From contig CBFHYJ010000013.1 in the NCBI GenBank assembly GCA_965659945.1, positions 1 to 34,121 on the forward strand: a stretch of DNA of 34,121 bases, read 5' to 3'. This DNA comes from VMDJ01 sp965659945 (GTDB lineage: Bacteria > Pseudomonadota > Gammaproteobacteria > Chromatiales > Chromatiaceae). Shown one piece after another: positions 22,730-31,940 of this stretch. Numbering within the stretch: position 1 is the first letter of the stretch; the number at the start of each line of letters is the position of its first letter. The notes under the pieces were generated by a model. The model saw nothing but the letters and a program-made list of their open reading frames with translations. It was not told the DNA's origin and ran no database searches. The position numbers were made by a program, and so were the translations under genes.

Positions 22730-24373
22730 ATGGACAATATTCGTTTGCTGCTTTTTATGGCTTTGGCATTCATCACATTATTATTGTGGGAGGCATGGCA
22801 AGCTGATTACGTTTTACCAAAGCAACAATCTACGCCAGTTGCGCAATTAAACAATGCGGCTGATGTGCCCGTAGCAAATACGAACGACTCACCGAGCTTA
22901 CCCCAGGCTTCAATGCCAACCATTGGGAGTGTAGACCCAGCCACGGCACCTAAGTTAGTGCATGTCGTTACGGACACGCTGGATGTGTATATCAGTTCAG
23001 TGGGCGGTTCAATTATCGATGCCAAGCTCAATAAGTATCCAGTTTCAATAGATCAGCCTGATATCAAATATCACTTAATGAGTGAGCGCATGAGCGATTA
23101 CTTCATCGCACAGTCGGGCTTACTTGCTGCAGATGCTGAGCGTACGCCAAACCACACATCGACCTTTGCAGCGTCTCAGGCCAGTTATCGCATGGCTGAT
23201 GATGCCAATGACTTAGTGGTTGATTTGCAGTGGGCAAGTAAAGACGGCTTGGTTGTAACTAAGCGCTACACCTTTACTCGCGGCAAACATGCGGTGAAGC
23301 TTGAGCACATTATTAATAATGGTTCATCAAGCGCTTGGACCGGTCGTGATTATCGTCAGTTGAAACGTGGCGAACCTACCGATAGTGGCAACGTCCTGAT
23401 GTACACCTATACGGGTGGCGCAATTTATGACCAAGTCGACAAATATCAAAAGTATGATTTTGACGAACTAGCATTACAGAAAGTTGATAGAGATGTATCA
23501 GATGGTTGGATCGCGATGATTCAGCATTATTTCCTCGGCGCAATCATTCCTAATCGTGGTGAGTTGCAACACTTTTATAGTAAAGCCGCAGGCGCTCAAT
23601 ATGTGTTGGGCACTTACTCACAACCAAAAAATGTGGCCCCAGGCCAAACGTCTAGTTTCGATGGACAGCTATTTATTGGACCCAAGCTTCAATCAGAACT
23701 TGAGTTGCTAGCAGGAGGGCTCGATTTAACCGTTGATTACGGTTGGTTAGTTTTCATTGCTAAGCCAATGCATGTCGTATTGGAATGGATTAACGATTTT
23801 GTACAAAACTGGGGATGGACCATCATCATCTTCACCATTTTGATTAAGTTAGTTTTCTACAAGCTTTCCGAAACCAGTTATCGCTCTATGGCGAACATGC
23901 GTAAGTTAACGCCACGTATTCAAGCACTGAAAGACCGCTTTGGTGAAGACAAGCAGCGCATGCAGAAAGAGATGATGGAGATCTATAAAAAAGAAAAGGT
24001 GAATCCACTTGGTGGTTGTTTGCCGATGCTGATTCAGATCCCATTCTTTATTGCACTTTACTGGGTACTACTCGAAAGCGTTGAATTGCGCCAAGCACCA
24101 TGGATTCTATGGATTGATGACTTAGCGGTAAAAGATCCTTACTACGTGTTGCCTGTGATCATGGCGGTCTCGATGTTTGTGCAACAAAAGCTTAACCCTC
24201 AGCCACCTGATCCAATGCAACAGAAAATTATGATGTATCTGCCATTAGTATTTGGTGTGATGTTTGCCTTCTTCCCAGCAGGTTTGGTGTTGTACTGGGT
24301 ATTTAATAACCTGTTATCGATTGCACAGCAGTATGTGATTACTAAACGCATCGAAGCAGGGGAGCCAGCTTAA
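22730..24373 (+). CDS. yidC: Membrane protein insertase YidC
   Basis: 547 residues (E. coli 548). YidC inserts and folds inner-membrane proteins, alone or with SecYEG; ATP synthase subunit c is a known client. An N-terminal membrane anchor (about 4-20) leads into a low-complexity linker and a periplasmic beta-sandwich domain (about 60-340). The conserved five-helix core follows: the region FTILIKLVFYKLSE and the YRSMANMRKLTPRIQALK loop, KEKVNPLGGCLPMLIQIPFF, then helices around YYVLPVIMAVSMFVQQ and FFPAGLVLYWVFNN. The C-terminal tail is short. A position next to rnpA and mnmE is typical. Confidence 0.98.
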   Translation: MDNIRLLLFMALAFITLLLWEAWQADYVLPKQQSTPVAQLNNAADVPVANTNDSPSLPQASMPTIGSVDPATAPKLVHVVTDTLDVYISSVGGSIIDAKLNKYPVSIDQPDIKYHLMSERMSDYFIAQSGLLAADAERTPNHTSTFAASQASYRMADDANDLVVDLQWASKDGLVVTKRYTFTRGKHAVKLEHIINNGSSSAWTGRDYRQLKRGEPTDSGNVLMYTYTGGAIYDQVDKYQKYDFDELALQKVDRDVSDGWIAMIQHYFLGAIIPNRGELQHFYSKAAGAQYVLGTYSQPKNVAPGQTSSFDGQLFIGPKLQSELELLAGGLDLTVDYGWLVFIAKPMHVVLEWINDFVQNWGWTIIIFTILIKLVFYKLSETSYRSMANMRKLTPRIQALKDRFGEDKQRMQKEMMEIYKKEKVNPLGGCLPMLIQIPFFIALYWVLLESVELRQAPWILWIDDLAVKDPYYVLPVIMAVSMFVQQKLNPQPPDPMQQKIMMYLPLVFGVMFAFFPAGLVLYWVFNNLLSIAQQYVITKRIEAGEPA

Positions 24374-24382
24374 GGACGCCGC

Positions 24383-25729
24383 TTGAGTGAACACGCAACC
24401 GATACAATAGCGGCTGTTATAACGCCACCTGGGCGAGGTGGCGTTGGCATCGTTAGACTTTCGGGTCCATTATCTTTTTCCATCGCAAAGCATGTGGCAT
24501 CTAAAGTGCCTGAGCCTCGCATGGCACACTATGGTCCCTTTATAGATCACGATGAGTCGTTAATCGATAATGGCATCTTGCTTTGTTTTAAAGCACCACA
24601 TTCTTATACCGGTGAAGATGTTGTTGAATTCCAGGCACATGGTGGGCCAGTTGTTTTAGATCGATTGCTCCAACGATGTATTACAGGTGGCGCGCGTCTA
24701 GCTAATGCTGGTGAATATACCGAGCGTGCATTTCTTAATGACAAGATTGACCTTGCTCAAGCTGAAGCCATTGCAGACTTGATTGATGCAGAAACCACCG
24801 CTGCAGCAAAACTTGCCGCACGTTCTTTACAAGGCGAGTTTTCAGAACGCATACATGACTTAGTAAGTTCGCTGACACATTTACGGATGTACGTTGAAGC
24901 TGCGATTGATTTCCCAGAAGAAGAAATCGACTTTCTTTCTGATGGTAAGGTCGCGGGCGATGTTGAATTACTCATCGAACAAGTAGAGGCCTTGCTTGCA
25001 GCAGCTAATATCGGTCGAGTGATGCGTGATGGCATGACTTTAGTGATAGCAGGACGTCCGAATGCGGGCAAATCAAGTTTGCTTAATGCGCTGGTGGGCA
25101 ATGAAAGCGCGATCGTAACGGACATCCCTGGAACCACACGAGATGTGGTTAAAGAGCAGATCCAAATTGATGGTATGCCACTACACCTTATTGACACTGC
25201 GGGCTTGCGCGATAGCAGTGATGTTGTTGAGCAGATAGGTATTCAACGTGCTCATGATGCGATTGCACAAGCGGATCGTATTTTGTGGGTTTATGACGGT
25301 GATGCTGATCCTGAGCATCTTTCATTTAAAGAATCAAGCTTGCCGCCACATGTGCCGGTCACGTTTTTGCACAATAAAGCAGATAAGACTGGGCGCACGA
25401 TTGGTTTGGATGTGAACAATGAAGTGTTTGCGGTCAGTGCTAAGCAGGGCGAGGGCATCGTTGAGCTTAAAGCTTACCTCAGACAAACCATGGGGCTAGA
25501 ACAAACCACGCAAGGTGAGTTCTTAGCGCGTCGTCGTCATATCGATGCGATTGAACGCGCCTTAGAACATATTCGTACAGGCAAGATAGCATTGTATGAA
25601 GGGCTTGCTGGCGAATTGATGGCTGAAGATCTTCGTCAGGCGCAGTTGGCACTATCTGAGATTACCGGCGAGTTCAGTGCTGATGACTTACTCGGTGAAA
25701 TATTCGCCGGCTTTTGTATTGGTAAGTAA
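24383..25729 (+). CDS. mnmE: tRNA uridine-5-carboxymethylaminomethyl modification GTPase MnmE
   Basis: 448 residues. With MnmG it installs the carboxymethylaminomethyl group on wobble uridine 34 of certain tRNAs. The start is a TTG at 24383, supported by AAGGA 6 bases upstream and by the family N-terminus DTIAAVITPPGRGGVGIVR. The folate-binding domain covers about 1-120, a helical domain follows, and the G domain has G1 GRPNAGKS (224-231), the GTTRD loop, DTAGLR (271-276) and NKAD (331-334). The C-terminus ends with the conserved FCIGK, whose cysteine is needed for activity. It is 9 bases after yidC and 2 bases before murI. Confidence 0.98.
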   Translation: MSEHATDTIAAVITPPGRGGVGIVRLSGPLSFSIAKHVASKVPEPRMAHYGPFIDHDESLIDNGILLCFKAPHSYTGEDVVEFQAHGGPVVLDRLLQRCITGGARLANAGEYTERAFLNDKIDLAQAEAIADLIDAETTAAAKLAARSLQGEFSERIHDLVSSLTHLRMYVEAAIDFPEEEIDFLSDGKVAGDVELLIEQVEALLAAANIGRVMRDGMTLVIAGRPNAGKSSLLNALVGNESAIVTDIPGTTRDVVKEQIQIDGMPLHLIDTAGLRDSSDVVEQIGIQRAHDAIAQADRILWVYDGDADPEHLSFKESSLPPHVPVTFLHNKADKTGRTIGLDVNNEVFAVSAKQGEGIVELKAYLRQTMGLEQTTQGEFLARRRHIDAIERALEHIRTGKIALYEGLAGELMAEDLRQAQLALSEITGEFSADDLLGEIFAGFCIGK

Positions 25730-25731
25730 TA

Positions 25732-26496
25732 GTGCGTATCGGGTTCTTCGATTCAGGCATAGGTGGCTTAGCATTACTTGAAGCAGCACTAAAGATTTTC
25801 CCGAAAAATCAGTATGTGTATTTCGCAGATAACGCTTTTGCGCCTTATGGCGATAAAACCGAACACGAGATTAAGCAGCGTTGTTTAGCGATCCTAGGAT
25901 ATTTTGAATCACTAAATGTCGAAGCAATCGTTGTGGCATGCAATACCGCAACCGCTATCGCCATCGATGAGATGCGAGCAAAAACTACATTACCCATCAT
26001 TGGCGTTGAGCCCGCGATAAAGCCAGCGGCTCTCTCGGAACAAACTGAGGTCGCCGTGCTCGCCACAAAAGCAACGCTACTGAGCGAGCGTTACAAAAAA
26101 CTCAAAGCAAAATACGACGGTAAAGGGATTTATGAATCAGCGTGTGCCGGCTGGGTAACTGCTTTGGAAGAGAATCATCGTGAACACTGGCCAAGCCTTT
26201 TGGAAGCGCCTTTGAGTGAGATCAAAGAAAACCATGTGAGCCATATTGTGTTGGGCTGCACGCATTACATTGGTCTTAAGGATCGAATTCAAGACTACTT
26301 TGGCTACGACTTAACGTTCTATGAACCAACGTCAGGCGTAATGCAGCGAATGAAACACATTTTGGGCGAAAGCCTAGGGGACTCAACTCAGGTATTGGAT
26401 GTGCAGTTGATGGCGACAAGCTCGACAGATCGACTTGAGGAGTGGGCAATCAGCAAAAGCCTCAAAAAGCACAGCGTTTCTGTCATCGATTTGTGA
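25732..26496 (+). CDS. murI: Glutamate racemase
   Basis: 254 residues. MurI converts L- to D-glutamate in the cytosol for peptidoglycan. Family motifs: FFDSGIGG at 5-12 (D7, S8), ADNAFAPYGDK, VVACNTAT with catalytic C70, and VLGCTHY with catalytic C176 and H178. The GTG start at 25732 is 2 bases after the mnmE stop, and no other start fits the motif spacing, so translation is probably coupled. The spot between mnmE and mnmG is unusual for murI, which in many gammaproteobacteria lies elsewhere. The family is slightly larger elsewhere (about 265-285 residues). Confidence 0.93.
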   Translation: MRIGFFDSGIGGLALLEAALKIFPKNQYVYFADNAFAPYGDKTEHEIKQRCLAILGYFESLNVEAIVVACNTATAIAIDEMRAKTTLPIIGVEPAIKPAALSEQTEVAVLATKATLLSERYKKLKAKYDGKGIYESACAGWVTALEENHREHWPSLLEAPLSEIKENHVSHIVLGCTHYIGLKDRIQDYFGYDLTFYEPTSGVMQRMKHILGESLGDSTQVLDVQLMATSSTDRLEEWAISKSLKKHSVSVIDL

Positions 26497-26555
26497 CATG
26501 ACGCGACCTAAATGCTTGTTTAAACTATAACTTCACACTTTTTAGCGACGAATCC

Positions 26556-28442
26556 ATGTTTCACGCAGATCATTATGCAGTCATTGTTGTAGGCGGAGGT
26601 CATGCCGGTACCGAGGCGGCCTTGGCATCTGCGCGCATGGGCCAAAAAACCTTATTGCTCTCTCATAACATCGACACATTAGGTGCAATGAGCTGCAACC
26701 CTGCAATTGGCGGTATTGGTAAAGGCCATCTGGTCCGGGAAGTGGATGCGCTAGGCGGCTTGATGGCCAAAGCGGCTGACCGTGGCGGCATTCAATTCCG
26801 CACCTTAAATTCGCGCAAAGGGCCTGCGGTTCGCGCGACACGGGCACAAGCAGATCGCGCTTTATACAAAGCGGCTGTTCGTGCGGCACTGGAAGAACAA
26901 GAAAACCTCGATCTATTTCAACAAGCCGTTGATGACTTGATTGTTGAAAATAGTCGCGCTGTGGGCGTGACTACACAGATGGGATTGAATTTTAGAGCTG
27001 ACACCGTGGTCCTTACCGTCGGAACCTTTTTAGGCGGGCGTATTCACATCGGCTTAGAAAATTACCAAGGCGGCAGAGCAGGGGATCCACCCGCTAACGC
27101 TTTATCACAGCGCCTACGTGAACAACCTTTTACGGTAGAACGATTAAAAACTGGCACGCCGCCGCGAATTGATAAGCGCTCGGTAAACTTCAGCGTGTTG
27201 GAAGAACAGCCAGGCGATAACCCAGAGCCCGTGTTTTCGTTCATGGCGGATCGCAGTTGGCACCCACAACAAATTCCGTGTCACATCACTCGAACCAATC
27301 AACAAACGCACGACATCATTCGCGGTGGAATGGATCGCTCTCCAATGTATACCGGCGTGATTGAAGGCGTTGGCCCAAGATACTGCCCATCGATTGAAGA
27401 TAAGGTGGTGCGATTTGCGGATAAAGAGTCGCATCAAATCTTTATTGAACCAGAAGGCCTAACCAGTAATGAGCTATATCCAAACGGCATTTCAACCTCA
27501 TTACCGTTTGATGTTCAGTGGGAGCTCGTGCGCTCAATGAAAGGCTTTGAGCAAGCGCGTATAACGCGCCCTGGTTATGCCATCGAGTATGACTTTTTTG
27601 ATCCGCGTGAACTGAAGTCGTCACTAGAAACTAAACACATTGAAGCCTTGTTCTTCGCGGGACAAATCAATGGTACGACCGGTTACGAAGAAGCCGCAGC
27701 ACAAGGTTTGTTAGCCGGTACAAACGCGGCACTTAAAGCACAAGACAAAGAGGCATGGTGCCCGCGTCGCGATGAAGCCTATCTGGGTGTGCTAGTTGAT
27801 GACTTGATTACGCGTGGTACGCAAGAGCCGTATCGAATGTTCACAAGCCGCGCTGAATATCGTTTGATGCTTCGAGAAGATAACGCTGACTTGCGGTTAA
27901 CCGAAAAAGGCCGAGAACTGGGTTTGGTTGACGATCAACAATGGCTCTTCTTTGAAGAGAAACGTGAAGCAATTGTAAAAGAGCAGCAACGCCTTAAAGA
28001 GACTTTCGTTCGCCCGAATGACTTAAGTGTTGAACAAGCATATGAATTACTTGGCGATGAGCTGCGTAAAGAAACGCGAGCCATTGAATTAATTGCGCGA
28101 CCAAAAAGTGATTACGCGAAAGTGACCTCGCTTAATGTTGTCGGTCCAATGCACATTGAAGAGCCTTGGGCGGAGCAAGTGCGTGAACAAGTTGAGATAC
28201 AAGCCAAGTACTCTGGATATATCAACCGCCAAGTGGCAGAAGTTGAGAAATCAAAAACGGCTGAATCGGTTTCGTTACCAGAGGATATCGATTACGCCTT
28301 AGTGAAAGGATTATCAGCTGAGCTGACAGAAAAGTTAGCGCGCTTACGTCCACAAACAATAGGTCAAGCTGGTCGTATCCCTGGTATTACGCCAGCCGCC
28401 TTATCACTATTACTCATTCACCTCAAAAAACGATCTGCATAA
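26556..28442 (+). CDS. mnmG: tRNA uridine-5-carboxymethylaminomethyl modification enzyme MnmG (GidA)
   Basis: 628 residues (E. coli 629). FAD enzyme that partners MnmE in wobble-uridine modification. The FAD-binding motif VVGGGHAGTEAALASARMG lies near residue 11. Further signatures are SCNPAIGGIGKGHLVREVD, RTLNSRKGPAVRATRAQ, LKTGTPPRI and CPSIEDKVVRF. The conserved LFFAGQINGTTGYEEAAAQG block is near 365-385 and YRMFTSRAEYRLMLREDNAD follows. The helical C-terminal domain ends with GITPAALSLLLIHLKK. It starts 60 bases after murI and is followed 12 bases later by yaaA. Confidence 0.99.
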   Translation: MFHADHYAVIVVGGGHAGTEAALASARMGQKTLLLSHNIDTLGAMSCNPAIGGIGKGHLVREVDALGGLMAKAADRGGIQFRTLNSRKGPAVRATRAQADRALYKAAVRAALEEQENLDLFQQAVDDLIVENSRAVGVTTQMGLNFRADTVVLTVGTFLGGRIHIGLENYQGGRAGDPPANALSQRLREQPFTVERLKTGTPPRIDKRSVNFSVLEEQPGDNPEPVFSFMADRSWHPQQIPCHITRTNQQTHDIIRGGMDRSPMYTGVIEGVGPRYCPSIEDKVVRFADKESHQIFIEPEGLTSNELYPNGISTSLPFDVQWELVRSMKGFEQARITRPGYAIEYDFFDPRELKSSLETKHIEALFFAGQINGTTGYEEAAAQGLLAGTNAALKAQDKEAWCPRRDEAYLGVLVDDLITRGTQEPYRMFTSRAEYRLMLREDNADLRLTEKGRELGLVDDQQWLFFEEKREAIVKEQQRLKETFVRPNDLSVEQAYELLGDELRKETRAIELIARPKSDYAKVTSLNVVGPMHIEEPWAEQVREQVEIQAKYSGYINRQVAEVEKSKTAESVSLPEDIDYALVKGLSAELTEKLARLRPQTIGQAGRIPGITPAALSLLLIHLKKRSA

Positions 28443-28454
28443 AAGAGAAGACCC

Positions 28455-29222
28455 GTGCTTATTCTTATCTCACCGGCAAAGAAACTGGATTACGACACAC
28501 CTGTAGAAAGCAAGCTAAGTACTAAGCCTGAGTTCTTGAAAGACTCACAAGTATTGATTGATCACCTGCGTCAGTTTTCTTCAATGGATCTTGCCGAGCT
28601 TATGAAGCTCAGCATGAATCTGGCAGAGCTAAATTTTGACCGCTATGCCGAGTGGACACCAAAGATCACAAAGAAAAATGCTAAGCAAGCATTACTCGCG
28701 TTTAAGGGTGATGTGTATGCCGGTATGGATGCCGAAAGTTTTTCAGAAGATGATTTAACTTATGCACAAGAACATTTGCGTATTCTGTCTGGGTTATATG
28801 GTTTGCTTAAGCCGATGGATTTAATGATGGCGTACCGCTTAGAAATGGGAACGTCATTAGAAAATTCACGCGGTAAAAACTTGTATGACTTTTGGGATAC
28901 CACCATTACCCAAGCGATCAATAAGCAGTTAAAAACGCAAGGCGATGATGTCGTTATTAACTTGGCATCGAATGAATACTTCAAATCCGTTAAGACAAAG
29001 CTAGTCGAAGGGCGCATCATCACGCCGCAATTCAAAGAGCGAAAAGATGGCCAATTTAAAATGATTGGTATCTATGCGAAAAAAGCGCGCGGCTTATTAA
29101 GCCGTTATATTTTATTGAATCGATTACAAGACCCAGAAGCGATAAAGAAGTTTGATGTTGATGGTTATGTGTTTAATAAATCACAAAGCAAAGGGGACAC
29201 CTGGGTATTTACCCGCGGCTAA
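28455..29222 (+). CDS. yaaA: Peroxide-stress protein YaaA (DUF328)
   Basis: 255 residues, matching YaaA, which in E. coli limits free iron and oxidative DNA damage under peroxide stress. The start is GTG at 28455, with an AGAGAAG purine stretch just before it, and the product opens LILISPAKKLDYDTP, the family hallmark. Other signatures are LSGLYGLLKPMDLMMAYRLEMGT and LYDFWDTTIT, then NLASNEYFKSV and KKARGLLSRY. It follows mnmG by 12 bases and so may be part of that operon. Its 3' end overlaps the convergent MFS gene by 14 bases; no separate terminator is visible. Confidence 0.96.
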   Translation: MLILISPAKKLDYDTPVESKLSTKPEFLKDSQVLIDHLRQFSSMDLAELMKLSMNLAELNFDRYAEWTPKITKKNAKQALLAFKGDVYAGMDAESFSEDDLTYAQEHLRILSGLYGLLKPMDLMMAYRLEMGTSLENSRGKNLYDFWDTTITQAINKQLKTQGDDVVINLASNEYFKSVKTKLVEGRIITPQFKERKDGQFKMIGIYAKKARGLLSRYILLNRLQDPEAIKKFDVDGYVFNKSQSKGDTWVFTRG

Positions 29223-30366
29223 GCGCTTCTAATTGATTTAGTGACCCCGGTATACGTTGAGCGAGTAGCAGCGATATAAACGCCATTCCTGCGCCAATGT
29301 AAAAAACGATGGCGGGTGAGTCGATCCAAATAAAACCTAACGCCGCAGGAATGATTACCGCAGCGATATGATTAATCGTGAAAGACACACCGGCAGTTGA
29401 TGCAATATCTTGTGGGTCAGCAATACGCTTAAAGTAGCTCTCAATACTAATCGCCAAAGAAAACAAGATGTGATCGATGATGAATAACGTGGCTGCCATT
29501 GCAGCGTTATCGACTAAGGCATAGCTAATAAAGATCACGATCAAACCAAGGTACTCAAGCGTCAGCGCTTTATGTTCACCCCATTTAGCAATTAGCTTAC
29601 CTATGCGTGGTGCTGCCCAAGAGTTAATGATGTGATTGACTAAAAAGAGCAGTGCGACATCCGCTGCACTGAAGCCAAATTTTTCCACCATCAAGAAGCT
29701 AGCGAACACAATAAAGATTTGTCGACGAACACCACTCATAAACATTAGTGCGTAATACAAGGAATACGCTGGGCGCAGAATCAGTTTTTTATGTTGCGGT
29801 ATCGCATGAGTAAACGATGGAAAATAACGCCATGCCCACAGCACTAAAGCAATTGCGCCAATGCCCGTGGCGGCATAGATATAAACATATTCAATCGCAA
29901 GCCATTCAATGGCGAGCCAGATACCAAGGAACACAGCGATTGAGGCATAAGAACGTGCGGCAGAGAGATGGCCTAAAACAACAGGTACGCGCTCTTTATC
30001 AATCCATTGCAGTGCTAACGATTTTTGCACCGTATAGTAATAATGAAACCCCACCGACATGATTATCGTGGTGACATATAGGCCAAGGTTGCTTGGAAAG
30101 AAGCCGGTTAACGCAACACCGACACCTAAGATTGCAATGGAGAGTAGCGCAAAGGTTTGTTCGCGAAAGATCAATAAAAGAAAAACCGTGGTGAAGGCAA
30201 GAAAGCCAGGCACTTCTCGAAGGCTTTGCAGAAAGCCCATCTCAATCCCGCTAAAGCCTGCTTGCTCGATGGCAAAGTTGTTAATCAGAGTGTGCCAACA
30301 CGCAAAACCAAATGCGGCAGCGAAGCTCATTAACCATAAAAGCTGTTCGGGTGATTTTGACTTCAT
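29209..30366 (-). CDS. MFS transporter, substrate unknown
   Basis: 385 residues with about 11-12 hydrophobic segments in two halves, joined by a charged stretch near 190-200 (PQHKKLILRP), the shape of a major facilitator superfamily permease. The N-terminal half has GIEMGFLQSLREVPGF and the second half begins after the loop. There is no clear substrate-specific motif, so the cargo is not assigned. It is the only minus-strand gene among the rightward genes from rpmH to atpB. Its start is 68 bases from the divergent rsmG start, and its last 14 bases overlap yaaA. Homologues could be sugar or drug permeases; I cannot choose. Confidence 0.88.
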   Translation of the reverse strand: MKSKSPEQLLWLMSFAAAFGFACWHTLINNFAIEQAGFSGIEMGFLQSLREVPGFLAFTTVFLLLIFREQTFALLSIAILGVGVALTGFFPSNLGLYVTTIIMSVGFHYYYTVQKSLALQWIDKERVPVVLGHLSAARSYASIAVFLGIWLAIEWLAIEYVYIYAATGIGAIALVLWAWRYFPSFTHAIPQHKKLILRPAYSLYYALMFMSGVRRQIFIVFASFLMVEKFGFSAADVALLFLVNHIINSWAAPRIGKLIAKWGEHKALTLEYLGLIVIFISYALVDNAAMAATLFIIDHILFSLAISIESYFKRIADPQDIASTAGVSFTINHIAAVIIPAALGFIWIDSPAIVFYIGAGMAFISLLLAQRIPGSLNQLEALSRG

Positions 30367-30434
30367 CGCGGCAGCTTAAAGCTGAATGGTGAAAATGCAT
30401 AGCAAAGCCTGAAAGGCACCGCGATAATACCGGC

Positions 30435-31082
30435 ATGAAATATGGACACAAACGTAACCAGGCGATCGCTCAATGGCCCATACAGCTAGCAGAGGGTCTA
30501 GCTCAAATGGGGCTCGAGATACCCGCTGAGCAACAAGCATTACTGCTTGATTACCTTGCGTTGGTTGATAAGTGGAACAAGGTTTATAACCTCACCGCCG
30601 TACGCAATCCTGATGAAATGATCTCTCGTCAGTTGTTAGATAGCTTGTCGGTTGCCCCTTATATTAAAGGTCCTGAATTGCTTGATGTTGGATGTGGCGC
30701 AGGTCTGCCAGGTATTCCGCTAGCAATTGTTCATCCTGAACTGCGCGTTACGCTGATCGATTCAAACGGTAAAAAGACACGCTTTGTGCAACAAGCGATC
30801 GCAGAGTTAAAGCTGACTAATGCCAAGGTTACTCAGGGTCGAGTGGAAGATCTAACTAATGATGGATACTTTGACACGATTACCTCGCGCGCTTTTGCGG
30901 ACCTGCATTTGATGATTCAACTCACCGAACATTTACTTAAACCGAATGGCCAATGGGCGGCGATGAAGTCCGGTATTGATGAGCTGGATGAAACTCAGCT
31001 GCCAGAAGGCAAGCAAGTTGCGATACATGAACTGCAAGTGCCGGGCGAAAATGCTGCGCGTCGTTTGCTCGTGATCACGTAG
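30435..31082 (+). CDS. rsmG: 16S rRNA (guanine-527 N7)-methyltransferase RsmG (GidB)
   Basis: 215 residues. RsmG uses S-adenosylmethionine to methylate N7 of G527 in the 530 loop of 16S rRNA; loss gives low-level streptomycin resistance. The class I methyltransferase motif is LLDVGCGAGLPGIPLAI (82-98), preceded by WNKVYNLTAVR and by RQLLDSLSVAPYI. VTLIDSNGKKTRFVQ (motif II region) and TSRAFADL follow. The ATG at 30435 gives a normal length. It stands 81 bases before parA in the classic gidB-parA-parB order, so some readthrough to parA is plausible. Confidence 0.97.
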   Translation: MKYGHKRNQAIAQWPIQLAEGLAQMGLEIPAEQQALLLDYLALVDKWNKVYNLTAVRNPDEMISRQLLDSLSVAPYIKGPELLDVGCGAGLPGIPLAIVHPELRVTLIDSNGKKTRFVQQAIAELKLTNAKVTQGRVEDLTNDGYFDTITSRAFADLHLMIQLTEHLLKPNGQWAAMKSGIDELDETQLPEGKQVAIHELQVPGENAARRLLVIT

Positions 31083-31163
31083 TCGTTGTCCTGAGCGAGT
31101 GCGCGCCGCTATTATGTGCAACCAAATTGATTTGCTGAGTTCAGCACACCACTAGAGAAACCA

Positions 31164-31925
31164 ATGGCCAGAGTAATTTGCGTTGCTAACCAAAAAGGCG
31201 GTGTAGGTAAAACTACAACGGCGGTTAATACCGTGGCAGCTCTGGCGTTGATGAAAAAGCGTGTGTTGTTGGTAGATCTAGATCCTCAAGGCAATGCGAC
31301 CATGGGTTGCGGTGTCGATAAACACGATATCGAGCTGTCATCACTTGAGGTTTTGTTGGGTGAAGCCAGTGTTGCTGAGGTGAAAAAATCCGCCGTTGAA
31401 AATTTGTTTGATGTGCTCCCGGCAAACGGTGATCTCACCGCTGCAGAGGTTGAGCTGATCGATATGGAAAATCGAGAGCAACAATTAAAGAAAGCGCTTG
31501 CGGCAGTGGCGGATGACTATGACTATATCTTTGTGGATTGTCCGCCATCATTGAATATGCTCACCTTGAATGCATTAGTGGCTGCGGATGGCGTGTTGAT
31601 ACCGATTCAAACCGAGTACTACGCGCTAGAGGGCTTGTCCTCATTGCTTGTGACTATTGATCAAATCAAGGCACATGCGAATCCAGAGCTCACGATCGAT
31701 GGCATTGTGAGAACGATGCATGACCCACGAAATAATTTAGCCACGGATGTCTCAGCACAGTTAATAGAACATTTCGGCGATAGAGTCTTTCGTACCATCA
31801 TTCCGCGAAATGTCCGTGTGGCCGAATCACCAAGTCATGGTTTGCCGGTGATGTTGTATGATAAATCCTCTCGAGGCGCGATCAGTTACATGGCGCTAGC
31901 AAGCGAGTTATCTCGCCTTCATTAA
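31164..31925 (+). CDS. parA: Chromosome-partitioning ATPase ParA (Soj)
   Basis: 253 residues, the length of the short chromosomal ParA type with no N-terminal DNA-binding domain. It binds DNA nonspecifically in its ATP form and drives ParB-bound origins. The deviant Walker A is NQKGGVGKTTTAVN with the signature lysine K11 and P-loop at 11-18. Walker A prime LLVDLDPQGNATMG and Walker B YIFVDCPPSLNMLTLNAL follow. It precedes parB by 15 bases, forming the parAB operon. The two parS-like sites in recF are the likely targets of the partner. Confidence 0.98.
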   Translation: MARVICVANQKGGVGKTTTAVNTVAALALMKKRVLLVDLDPQGNATMGCGVDKHDIELSSLEVLLGEASVAEVKKSAVENLFDVLPANGDLTAAEVELIDMENREQQLKKALAAVADDYDYIFVDCPPSLNMLTLNALVAADGVLIPIQTEYYALEGLSSLLVTIDQIKAHANPELTIDGIVRTMHDPRNNLATDVSAQLIEHFGDRVFRTIIPRNVRVAESPSHGLPVMLYDKSSRGAISYMALASELSRLH

Positions 31926-31940
31926 GGTCTAACAGAACTC

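Noticed and set aside
24757..25197. 146-codon minus-strand ORF
   Set aside because: It is a shadow of mnmE; the plus-strand product has all family motifs.
31133..31146. TGCTGA-GT-TCAGCA inverted repeat before parA
   Set aside because: Only six base pairs with a 2-base loop; too short for a terminator, and no known operator match.
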